The notes below the pieces were generated by a model. That model did no database searches. It saw only the letters and a list, made by a program, of their open reading frames with translations, and had not been told where the DNA came from. Made by a program: the position numbers and the translations under genes. A DNA stretch of 45,864 nucleotides, taken from positions 1 to 45,864 of the forward strand of contig JASGCW010000014.1 in the NCBI GenBank assembly GCA_030053945.1, written 5' to 3'. Numbering within the stretch: the stretch's first letter is position 1; every line of letters begins with the position of its first letter. Origin of the DNA: Limnohabitans sp. Lineage in GTDB: Bacteria > Bacteroidota > Bacteroidia > Flavobacteriales > Flavobacteriaceae. Positions 8,817 to 15,909 of the stretch are shown here, one piece after another.

Positions 8817-11800
8817 ATGAATTTCAATGAATATAAAGGACTTGACTTGCCAAAAGTGGCAGAAGAAGTACTTGATTTTTGGAAAAAAAACAATGTCTTT
8901 GAACAATCTGTAACTTCACGTGAGGGAGCTACGCCATATGTGTTTTTTGAAGGACCGCCTTCTGCAAATGGTTTGCCAGGAATTCACCACGTAATGGCAC
9001 GTGCGATTAAAGATATTTTTTGTCGTTATAAAACTCAAAAAGGATACCAAGTAAAACGCAAAGCAGGGTGGGATACCCACGGATTACCTGTAGAGCTTGG
9101 TACCGAAAAAGAACTAGGAATTACTAAAGAAGATATAGGGAAAAGTATAACCGTTACGGAGTACAACGAAGCTTGTAAGCGTACTGTTATGCGTTATACA
9201 GATGTATGGAATGACCTTACTGAGAAAATGGGATATTGGGTAGATATGGAAGATCCATATGTTACATACAAATCAAAATATATGGAATCTGTATGGTGGT
9301 TGTTAAAACAAATTTACGAAAAGGATTTGATGTACAAAGGTTATACCATCCAACCGTACTCACCAAAAGCAGGAACAGGATTGTCATCAAATGAAGTAAA
9401 CCAACCTGGTTGTTACCGTGATGTGACTGATACGACTATCGTGGCGCAGTTTAAGAGCCTCACCCCAGCCCTCTCCGAAGGAGAGGGAGCAAACAGTGTG
9501 GCTAAAGCGTTTCGCATCTCTCCCCCTTCGGGGGAGTTGGAGGGGGCTTTCTTCCTAGCTTGGACAACTACTCCTTGGACATTGCCAAGTAATACTGCAT
9601 TGACAGTTGGTCCTAAAATTGATTATGTTTTAGTAAAAACATTTAATCAATATACGGGAGAGCATATTAATGTAATTCTTGCTAAATCTTTGGTTAATAA
9701 AGTTTTTGAAAAGAAAAATTATGTTCAAACATTTTCTGAAACAATTTTTAATCACAATCATTTAAACTGGTTAATTGATTTTGAAAAAAAGGAAGCTGAT
9801 AAAAGAAGAACTAAGCGATATTTTGAATCATTATCTCAAGAAGAGAAAGATAAATTGTTTGAAATTTCTAATGAGGTTGACCCAAGTAAAGTTCATTGGA
9901 CAAATGAAGAAATGGTCAAAATGAATGAAAAGTTGAAAGAAATTTCAAAAATTGAAAAACCATTAATTCCATTTGAAATAATTGCCGAATGTAAAGGTGC
10001 CGATTTAGTTGGCATCAAATACGAGCAATTATTGCCATTTACGTTGCCATACCAAAATCCAGAAAACGCTTTTAGGGTAATTTCAGGTGATTTCGTTACG
10101 ACAGAAGACGGTACTGGTATCGTGCATACTGCGCCAACTTTTGGGGCAGATGATGCTAAGGTGGCTAAAGAGGCTACTCCAGAAGTACCACCTATGTTAG
10201 TCTTTGATGAAAACGAAAACCCGGTTCCGTTAGTAGATTTACAAGGTAGATTCGTTTCGCAAATGGGTGATTTTGCTGGTAAGTATGTAAAAAATGAGTA
10301 TTATAATGATGGTGAAGCGCCAGAGCGTTCTGTAGATGTAGAAATCGCCATTATGCTTAAAGAAGCAAATAAAGCCTTTAAAGTAGAAAAATACGTGCAC
10401 AGTTATCCACACTGTTGGAGAACAGACAAGCCTATTTTGTACTACCCATTAGATTCTTGGTTTATCAAAATTACTGAGGTTCGTGATAGAATGTTCGATT
10501 TGAATGAAACCATCAACTGGAAACCTAAATCTACAGGTGAAGGTCGTTTTGGAAATTGGTTAAAAAATTCTAACGATTGGAATTTATCTCGTTCACGTTA
10601 TTGGGGTATTCCATTACCTATTTGGAGAACGGAAGAAAAGACTGAAGAAATTTGTATAGGTTCTGTTGAAGAATTATACAACGAAATAGAAAAAGCAATT
10701 CAGGCTGGTTATATGACTGAAAATCCATACAATGGCTTTGTGGCTGGAAATATGGAGGAATCAAATTATGATTTGGTTGATTTACATAAAAATATAGTAG
10801 ATAACATTGTTCTAGTTGCGCCATCAGGTAAACCTATGAACAGAGAAACTGATTTGATAGATGTATGGTTTGATTCAGGATCTATGCCTTATGCACAATG
10901 GCATTATCCATTTGAAAACAAAGAGCTAATTGAAGAAAACAAATCATTCCCTGCCGATTTTATTGCAGAAGGAGTAGATCAAACTCGTGGTTGGTTCTAT
11001 ACGCTACACGCAATCGGAACATTGGTTTTTGATAAGATAGCTTATAAAAATGTTGTGTCAAACGGATTGGTATTAGACAAAAACGGACAAAAAATGTCTA
11101 AACGTTTAGGAAATGCTGTTGATCCATTTACAACATTAGCAGAATACGGTCCAGATGCAACACGTTGGTATATGATTTCAAATGCAAATCCGTGGGATAA
11201 TTTGAAATTTGATATTGAAGGTGTGGCTGAGGTTCGTCGTAAGTTTTTTGGTACTTTATATAATACGTATTCATTCTTTGCGTTATATGCTAATATTGAC
11301 GGATTTAAATATTCAGAAGCAGAAGTTCCTTTAGCAGAAAGACCAGAAATTGACCGTTGGATTTTATCAGAATTGCATACACTTATTCAGTTAGTAGATG
11401 AGGCATATGCAGATTATGAACCAACAAAGGCGGCTCGTGCTATTTCTGATTTCGTTCAAGAGAATTTGAGTAACTGGTACGTTCGTTTGTGTAGAAGAAG
11501 ATTCTGGAAAGGGGAATATGGAACAGACAAAATTGCTGCATATCAAACGCTTTATACTTGTTTGATGACGGTTTCAAAACTGTCAGCACCAATAGCTCCT
11601 TTCTTTATGGACAGACTTTATAAAGACTTAAATGAAGCTACAAATGCCGAAAAATATAGTAGTGTGCACTTAGCAGAGTTTCCAAAATTTGTTGAAAATT
11701 TTGTTGATAAGTCATTAGAAAGTAAAATGTTGAAAGCACAAACGGTTTCTTCATTGGTTTTATCGCTTCGTAAAAAAGAGATGATTAAAGTACGTCAACC

Positions 11801-12449
11801 GTTGCAAAAGGTTATGGTTCCTATACTTGACGAAGTTCAGAGAGCTGAAATTGAAGCGGTTTCTGACTTAATTAAGGCCGAAGTAAACGTGAAAGAAATA
11901 CAACTTTTAGACGATGCTTCGGGTATATTAGTAAAACAAATTAAGCCAAATTTTAAAGCTTTAGGACCAAAATTTGGAAAGGATATGGGTTTGATTTCCA
12001 AAGAAATACAGGGTTTTTCGCAAGAACAGATTGCAGAAATCGAGAGAAATGGTGAAATTTCTATTGTTATTTCGGGAAATAATGTTAATTTAACAACTCA
12101 AGATGTGGAGATTTCTTCACAGGATATAGAAGGATGGCTAGTTGCTAATTCAAACGGTATAACAGTAGCATTGGATATAACTATAACCGATGAATTGAGA
12201 AAAGAGGGTATCGCTCGAGAATTAGTAAATAGAATTCAAAATATCCGTAAGGATTCAGGTTTTGAAGTAACTGATAAAATTACTGTAACAATGTTGAATG
12301 ACGAAACCATTCAGCCAGCTGTTCAGGATAATATTGATTATATCAAGTCTGAAACTCTTACAGAAGAATTAATTTTCGCAGAAAGTATCAATAATGGTAC
12401 GGAAATTGAGTTTGATGATTTAAGAACTAAAATATTAATTTCAAAATAG
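8817..12449 (+). CDS. ileS: Isoleucyl-tRNA synthetase with in-frame insertions
   Basis: 1210 residues. It charges tRNA-Ile in the cytosol. Seen: the HIGH-equivalent PPSANGLPGIHH (about residues 47-58), the editing-domain segment AWTTTPWTLPSNTALTVGP and GTGIVHTAPTFGADD, WFDSGSMPYAQ, and KMSKR (about 759-763), with the long anticodon and C-terminal region of the large (type 2, eukaryote-like) class. From memory, flavobacterial relatives are about 1130-1150 residues. Two stretches look inserted, both in the editing domain: residues 214-246, encoded by palindromic repeat DNA, and about 299-386, a charged helical segment. The catalytic motifs are intact, so the enzyme is presumably active. It is followed after 7 bp by the DksA-like gene. 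Confidence 0.95.
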   Translation: MNFNEYKGLDLPKVAEEVLDFWKKNNVFEQSVTSREGATPYVFFEGPPSANGLPGIHHVMARAIKDIFCRYKTQKGYQVKRKAGWDTHGLPVELGTEKELGITKEDIGKSITVTEYNEACKRTVMRYTDVWNDLTEKMGYWVDMEDPYVTYKSKYMESVWWLLKQIYEKDLMYKGYTIQPYSPKAGTGLSSNEVNQPGCYRDVTDTTIVAQFKSLTPALSEGEGANSVAKAFRISPPSGELEGAFFLAWTTTPWTLPSNTALTVGPKIDYVLVKTFNQYTGEHINVILAKSLVNKVFEKKNYVQTFSETIFNHNHLNWLIDFEKKEADKRRTKRYFESLSQEEKDKLFEISNEVDPSKVHWTNEEMVKMNEKLKEISKIEKPLIPFEIIAECKGADLVGIKYEQLLPFTLPYQNPENAFRVISGDFVTTEDGTGIVHTAPTFGADDAKVAKEATPEVPPMLVFDENENPVPLVDLQGRFVSQMGDFAGKYVKNEYYNDGEAPERSVDVEIAIMLKEANKAFKVEKYVHSYPHCWRTDKPILYYPLDSWFIKITEVRDRMFDLNETINWKPKSTGEGRFGNWLKNSNDWNLSRSRYWGIPLPIWRTEEKTEEICIGSVEELYNEIEKAIQAGYMTENPYNGFVAGNMEESNYDLVDLHKNIVDNIVLVAPSGKPMNRETDLIDVWFDSGSMPYAQWHYPFENKELIEENKSFPADFIAEGVDQTRGWFYTLHAIGTLVFDKIAYKNVVSNGLVLDKNGQKMSKRLGNAVDPFTTLAEYGPDATRWYMISNANPWDNLKFDIEGVAEVRRKFFGTLYNTYSFFALYANIDGFKYSEAEVPLAERPEIDRWILSELHTLIQLVDEAYADYEPTKAARAISDFVQENLSNWYVRLCRRRFWKGEYGTDKIAAYQTLYTCLMTVSKLSAPIAPFFMDRLYKDLNEATNAEKYSSVHLAEFPKFVENFVDKSLESKMLKAQTVSSLVLSLRKKEMIKVRQPLQKVMVPILDEVQRAEIEAVSDLIKAEVNVKEIQLLDDASGILVKQIKPNFKALGPKFGKDMGLISKEIQGFSQEQIAEIERNGEISIVISGNNVNLTTQDVEISSQDIEGWLVANSNGITVALDITITDELRKEGIARELVNRIQNIRKDSGFEVTDKITVTMLNDETIQPAVQDNIDYIKSETLTEELIFAESINNGTEIEFDDLRTKILISK
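9458..9490. repeat. GC-rich palindromic repeat A inside ileS
   Basis: The stretch beginning CCTCACCCCAG contains the hairpin CCCTCTCC-GAA-GGAGAGGG (9469-9487, 8-bp perfect stem). It is far more GC-rich than the surrounding gene and translates in frame as SLTPALSEGEG. I recall near-identical sequences dispersed between genes in many Bacteroidota genomes. Confidence 0.75.
9518..9549. repeat. GC-rich palindromic repeat B inside ileS
   Basis: Hairpin CTCCCCC-TTC-GGGGGAG (9520-9536) followed by TTGGAGGGGGC, translated in frame as SPPSGELEGA. It lies 27 bp after repeat A, so the two form a composite insertion of about 33 codons. Confidence 0.75.
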
Positions 12450-12456
12450 AGGAATT

Positions 12457-12837
12457 ATGGTGGAAGAACAAATTAGATATTCAGATGGCGATTTAGCTGA
12501 ATTCAGAGAGTTAATTCAAAAAAAATTAGAAAAAGCTAAAAACGATTTAGAGCTTATTAAAAGTGCTTATTTAAATGATTTGAATAATGGTACAGATGAT
12601 ACATCGCCAACATTTAAAGCATTTGAAGAAGGAAGCGAAACAATGAGTAAAGAAGCAAACTCGCAATTAGCAATTCGTCAAGAAAAATTTATTCGTGACT
12701 TAAAAAATGCGTTAATTCGTATTGAAAACAAAACCTATGGGATTTGTAAAGTAACAGGTAAATTAATTGCAAAAGAGAGATTGAAATTAGTTCCTCATGC
12801 TACAATGAGTATTGAAGCAAAAAATATGCAAAAATAG
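12457..12837 (+). CDS. DksA/TraR-family protein lacking the zinc-finger cysteines
   Basis: 126 residues. An N-terminal coiled coil (about residues 12-45 and 65-95) is followed by the zinc-finger-like tail YGICKVTGKLIAKERLKLVPHA. In classical DksA four cysteines hold zinc; here only one is present (the C of GIC), so the fold would be metal-free. The family binds the secondary channel of RNA polymerase and tunes promoters during the stringent response. The gene starts 7 bp after ileS and is very probably in the same transcript; a strong terminator follows. Confidence 0.85.
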   Translation: MVEEQIRYSDGDLAEFRELIQKKLEKAKNDLELIKSAYLNDLNNGTDDTSPTFKAFEEGSETMSKEANSQLAIRQEKFIRDLKNALIRIENKTYGICKVTGKLIAKERLKLVPHATMSIEAKNMQK

Positions 12838-12858
12838 TTTTTTTATAAATACGTTACT

Positions 12859-12884
12859 AAACGCTCCTTTTGGAGCGTTTTTTA
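12859..12884 (+). terminator. Intrinsic terminator after the DksA-like gene
   Basis: AAACGCTCC / GGAGCGTTT with a TTTT loop and a trailing T-run. Confidence 0.88.
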
Positions 12885-12896
12885 TTAAAGAATGTT

Positions 12897-12904
12897 TATT
12901 TTTG
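12897..12904 (+). promoter_or_regulatory. -7 box (TATTTTTG) of lspA
   Basis: TAnnTTTG match 19 bp before the lspA start. A TTTG at 12869-12872 gives a longish 24-bp spacer, so only the -7 box is claimed. Confidence 0.5.
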
Positions 12905-12923
12905 TGGAATAAAAGAAGTATAG

Positions 12924-13517
12924 ATGAATTTAAAGAAAGCCTATTTAATTGTTTTTTTAGTATTATTAATTGACCAATTATCTAAAATTTATATAAAGAC
13001 TCATTTTAGTTTAGATGAAGAATTTGCTATTACTAACTGGTGTAAGATTTTATTTGTGGAAAATGAGGGTATGGCATGGGGAGTTAAGTTACCAGGAATT
13101 TATGGTAAACTTGCTCTAACTTCTTTCAGAATATTTGCAGTAGTAGGAATAGGTTATTGGTTATGGATGTCTGTAAAAGAAAAAAGCTCAAATCTTTTAA
13201 TCTTTGCAATTTCATTAATAATGGCAGGAGCTTTCGGTAATATTATTGATTCCATCTTTTATGGTGAAATTTTTGATCATAGTATCGGACAAATAGCTAC
13301 TATGTTTAGTGATAAACCTTATGGGACTTGGTTTAATGGTAAAGTAGTAGATATGTTTTATTTTCCTATCTGGCAGGGTAATTTGCCTTCTTGGTTGCCT
13401 ATTTGGGGAGGTAAATATTTTACTTTTTTTAATGCAATTTTTAATGTAGCTGATGTTGCTATCTCGACTGGAGTAGGAATTCTGATTGTGTTTAATAAGA
13501 AAGTTTTTAATAAATGA
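12924..13517 (+). CDS. lspA: Lipoprotein signal peptidase (SPase II)
   Basis: 197 residues, slightly long for LspA, as is usual in Bacteroidota. It is an inner-membrane aspartyl protease that cleaves prolipoprotein signal peptides. Four hydrophobic segments are seen. The two catalytic aspartates are in IMAGAFGNIIDSIFYG and FNVADVAIS, the conserved LspA motifs. The extra length is a periplasmic loop (about residues 112-150). The substrate supply is clear in this window, since a fasciclin lipoprotein is encoded at 31.5 kb. The stop codon sits inside the proposed left target-site duplication of the following MITE-like element. Confidence 0.93.
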   Translation: MNLKKAYLIVFLVLLIDQLSKIYIKTHFSLDEEFAITNWCKILFVENEGMAWGVKLPGIYGKLALTSFRIFAVVGIGYWLWMSVKEKSSNLLIFAISLIMAGAFGNIIDSIFYGEIFDHSIGQIATMFSDKPYGTWFNGKVVDMFYFPIWQGNLPSWLPIWGGKYFTFFNAIFNVADVAISTGVGILIVFNKKVFNK

Positions 13518-13520
13518 TTT

Positions 13521-13773
13521 TGTAACTATTTAGCCTATCAAATTTTTGACCATTCAGATATTTCTTTATTGACTTGAATAACTTAAAATAAGATAAACAT
13601 CAAATAACAATATCCAAAAAGCAAATTAATTCAAAAAAACAAATCTCAATTCCGAAACTTGGGGACAAAAAGTGTCAAATAGCCAAAAATGTTTGACTTT
13701 TTGAATCATTTAAATATTGGGATTTATTTGTATTTTGTCATTTCATTTTTTATCTAACTGGCTGAATAGTTAC
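13521..13773. mobile_element. MITE-like element with terminal inverted repeats and target duplication
   Basis: GTAACTATTTAGCC (13522-13535) and GGCTGAATAGTTAC (13760-13773) are 14-bp inverted repeats with one mismatch. ATGATTT flanks both outer ends (13514-13520 and 13774-13780), as expected of a target-site duplication. The ~253-bp interior has no gene but contains an imperfect hairpin at 13666-13701 (AAAAAGTGTCAAA / TTTGACTTTTT). No transposase is encoded, so it would be a non-autonomous element or an IS relic. It fills most of the 301-bp gap between lspA and the next gene. Confidence 0.6.
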
Positions 13774-13781
13774 ATGATTTC

Positions 13782-13815
13782 TATATCTGTCAATTTTAAA
13801 AACTAGACAGATATA
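13782..13815 (-). terminator. Hairpin downstream of the 5-FTHF cyclo-ligase gene
   Basis: TATATCTGTC / GACAGATATA, perfect 10-bp arms with a 14-nt loop, directly after the 3' end of the minus-strand gene. There is no strong T-run, so it is a weak terminator or an mRNA 3'-end structure. Confidence 0.4.
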
Positions 13816-13818
13816 AAA

Positions 13819-14382
13819 CTAAAATTGAATTACTCCAAATGGCGTTATACAATAATTTAATTTGATGTCGGTTTCTAATACATCATCAATAGATTCTTCA
13901 GGGTCAAAGTAAGAAAGCCCTATTTTGATTGTATCTGGTTTGCATTCGTTCAAAAATTTGTCGTAAAAGCCCTTACCATAACCTACACGATTTCCTTTTT
14001 TGTCATAAGCCAAAAGCGGAACAAAAACTACTTCAATTTTATTTGTTGGCACTTCTAAACCATCTATAGGTTCAGGGATTCCATAATCATTCACTTTTAT
14101 CTTGGTATTATCCGTCAAAAGATAATGGGCCATTGACAATTCTTCAAAGTTTGATTTTGAAATCACAATTTCTTTATCTCTGCCTGAAAGAATTTGAAGT
14201 ATAAATTCGGTATTAATTTCTTTATGCTTTTCAATAGGTAAAAACAAATGAAAATACGTTTTTTCCCATATTGGTAAGTCAATACAATGATTAGCAATCA
14301 TCAAACTTTCGTTCATAATTTCATCAAACGTAAGTTCTTTTCGTAAGTTTTTGTATTTCGTACGGAGTTCTTTTTTAGTCAT
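13819..14382 (-). CDS. 5-formyltetrahydrofolate cyclo-ligase
   Basis: 187 residues from the chosen start, normal for the family. The enzyme converts 5-formyl-THF to 5,10-methenyl-THF with ATP. Seen: N-terminal MTKKELRTKYKNLRKELT, the FLPIEKHKEINT segment, and the diagnostic ATP/folate loop GNRVGYGKGFYDKFL near residues 133-148. The open frame begins six codons earlier at 14400, but those codons run into a dispersed repeat (14393-14443), and ATG at 14382 gives the usual N-terminus, so it is preferred. It is transcribed towards lspA and divergently from the Fic gene. Confidence 0.9.
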   Translation of the reverse strand: MTKKELRTKYKNLRKELTFDEIMNESLMIANHCIDLPIWEKTYFHLFLPIEKHKEINTEFILQILSGRDKEIVISKSNFEELSMAHYLLTDNTKIKVNDYGIPEPIDGLEVPTNKIEVVFVPLLAYDKKGNRVGYGKGFYDKFLNECKPDTIKIGLSYFDPEESIDDVLETDIKLNYCITPFGVIQF

Positions 14383-14392
14383 AATTCTAATT

Positions 14393-14443
14393 TCTGTCAC
14401 TTCGAGATATCATCCTGAGCTTGTCTGAGCATAGTCGAGAAGC
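14393..14443. repeat. Dispersed intergenic repeat (…TCATCCTGAGCTTGTCTGAG…)
   Basis: The segment reading TCTGTCACTTCGAGATATC, then CATCCTGAGCTTGTCTGAGC and ATAGTCGAGAAGC, is recognisable from memory as a repeat scattered between genes in many flavobacterial genomes. It is more GC-rich than its surroundings and contains the direct repeat CTGAGC. It sits between the divergent cyclo-ligase and Fic genes. Confidence 0.6.
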
Positions 14444-14494
14444 AAAAATAGTTTAAAAAAGAAACTTATTTGTAAATTTGGGAAATAAACCTTT

Positions 14495-15817
14495 ATGATG
14501 GAAGAAATCACCAAAGCATTTCAGTTAAAATCAGAAATGGATTCATTACGCCCTTTAAATGCAGAACAAGAGAATCGCATTATGCAAAAGTTCCGTTTGG
14601 ACTGGAATTATCACTCTAACCATTTAGAAGGAAATACATTGACGTATGGTGAAACCAAAGCTTTAATTTTGTTTGGAGTAACAGCACAAGGTAAACCTTT
14701 AAAAGATACGCTTGAAATCACAGGGCATAATGACGCTATCGATTGGGTTATAGATATGGTTAAAGGTGAACGACCACTTACCGAAAATTTTATAAGAGAG
14801 CTTCACAAAATGCTACTTCGTGAACCGTATGAAAAAAAAGCCATTTCACCTGACGGATTGCCCACATCAAGAACTATAAATGTAGGGAGTTATAAAACCA
14901 CACCTAACCACGTGCTTACAGCAACAGGTGAGACTTTTTATTTTGCAACACCCGAAGAAACACCTGCCAAAATGTACGATTTGATAGAATGGTACAAAGA
15001 AAAAAAAGCCAATCTTGAAACAAATCCTATTTTATTAGCAGCTGAATTTCATTATAAATTCATTCGCATTCATCCTTTTGATGACGGGAACGGTCGTACT
15101 GCTCGTATTTTGATGAATTTTATTTTAATGCAGTTCAATTACCCGCCAGTGATTATAAAAACTCAGGATAAAGAAAATTATTTTGGTGTTTTACGAATGG
15201 CAGATGCTGGAAATATTGAAGCATTTATAAATTATATTGCTGAAAATTTAAACCGTTCTCTTGAAATTATGATTGCTGGAGCCAAAGGCGAAAATATTGA
15301 AGAAGAGGATGATTTAGATAAGGAAATAGCGCTGTTGGAGCAGAGGTTGAAATTTACTGACAAAAAAAGTGAAACAGAAATAAATGAGTTATCAGTTTCT
15401 TTAACTGAAATTATTGACCGTTTTTATGAAACTCAATCTAAATTTAAAAAACTCTATTTATCATCAACTTTTAAAATTGAAATCAATGATGATTCTCTCG
15501 AAGTAAATAAAAACAATTTTTTTGATTGTATTTTAAAGAGATTGTCAAATGGATTGAAACCCTTAGATATTTATTTAAATTTTCATTTTTCGACTTTTCT
15601 CGAAAAAAAATTAGATAATGCTGAATTTGAAGTTGCATTAAAAATAGTATGTGATAATAATTTATTACAAATAATTCTAAATAATGACCTAATATTAAGC
15701 AAAGAGAAAGTTGAAAAATTTGATAAAAATGAAATTGATAGTATCATATATCGGGCAATTGAATTTCACAAACAATTTATAGAACAAAAAATAGCTGAAC
15801 AAGAAAACAAACATTAG
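14495..15817 (+). CDS. Fic-domain AMP-transferase with N-terminal inhibitory motif
   Basis: 440 residues. The Fic active-site motif HPFDDGNGRTAR is at 193-204, complete with the catalytic His and the Asp/Asn/Arg residues for nucleotide binding, so transfer of AMP (or another nucleotide monophosphate) to a target protein is expected. SNHLEGN at 41-47 matches the inhibitory [S/T]xxxE[G/N] helix, here N-terminal, i.e. a self-inhibited class II Fic. Residues 70-120 hold the usual Fic_N region. After about residue 265 follows an acidic, lysine-rich C-terminal region of unknown fold. It is flanked on both sides by repeat debris, which suggests an accessory gene. The target is unknown. Confidence 0.92.
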   Translation: MMEEITKAFQLKSEMDSLRPLNAEQENRIMQKFRLDWNYHSNHLEGNTLTYGETKALILFGVTAQGKPLKDTLEITGHNDAIDWVIDMVKGERPLTENFIRELHKMLLREPYEKKAISPDGLPTSRTINVGSYKTTPNHVLTATGETFYFATPEETPAKMYDLIEWYKEKKANLETNPILLAAEFHYKFIRIHPFDDGNGRTARILMNFILMQFNYPPVIIKTQDKENYFGVLRMADAGNIEAFINYIAENLNRSLEIMIAGAKGENIEEEDDLDKEIALLEQRLKFTDKKSETEINELSVSLTEIIDRFYETQSKFKKLYLSSTFKIEINDDSLEVNKNNFFDCILKRLSNGLKPLDIYLNFHFSTFLEKKLDNAEFEVALKIVCDNNLLQIILNNDLILSKEKVEKFDKNEIDSIIYRAIEFHKQFIEQKIAEQENKH

Positions 15818-15905
15818 ATTGCTTCGTCCCTAGTAATGACAGAGCGTGGAAATCTGAATGCTCAAAAATCTGAACACTGAATACTGTAATCTGAACACTG
15901 AACAC
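15818..15905. repeat. Repeat debris with tandem CTGAACACTGAA units
   Basis: It begins with ATTGCTTCGTCCCTAGTAATGACA, which I recall as a dispersed flavobacterial repeat. It continues with AATCTGAATGC, AATCTGAACACTGAATACT and AATCTGAACACTGAACACT, imperfect tandem units. It lies directly between the Fic stop and the uvrC start, leaving no obvious promoter for uvrC outside the repeat. Confidence 0.55.
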
Positions 15906-15909
15906 TAAA

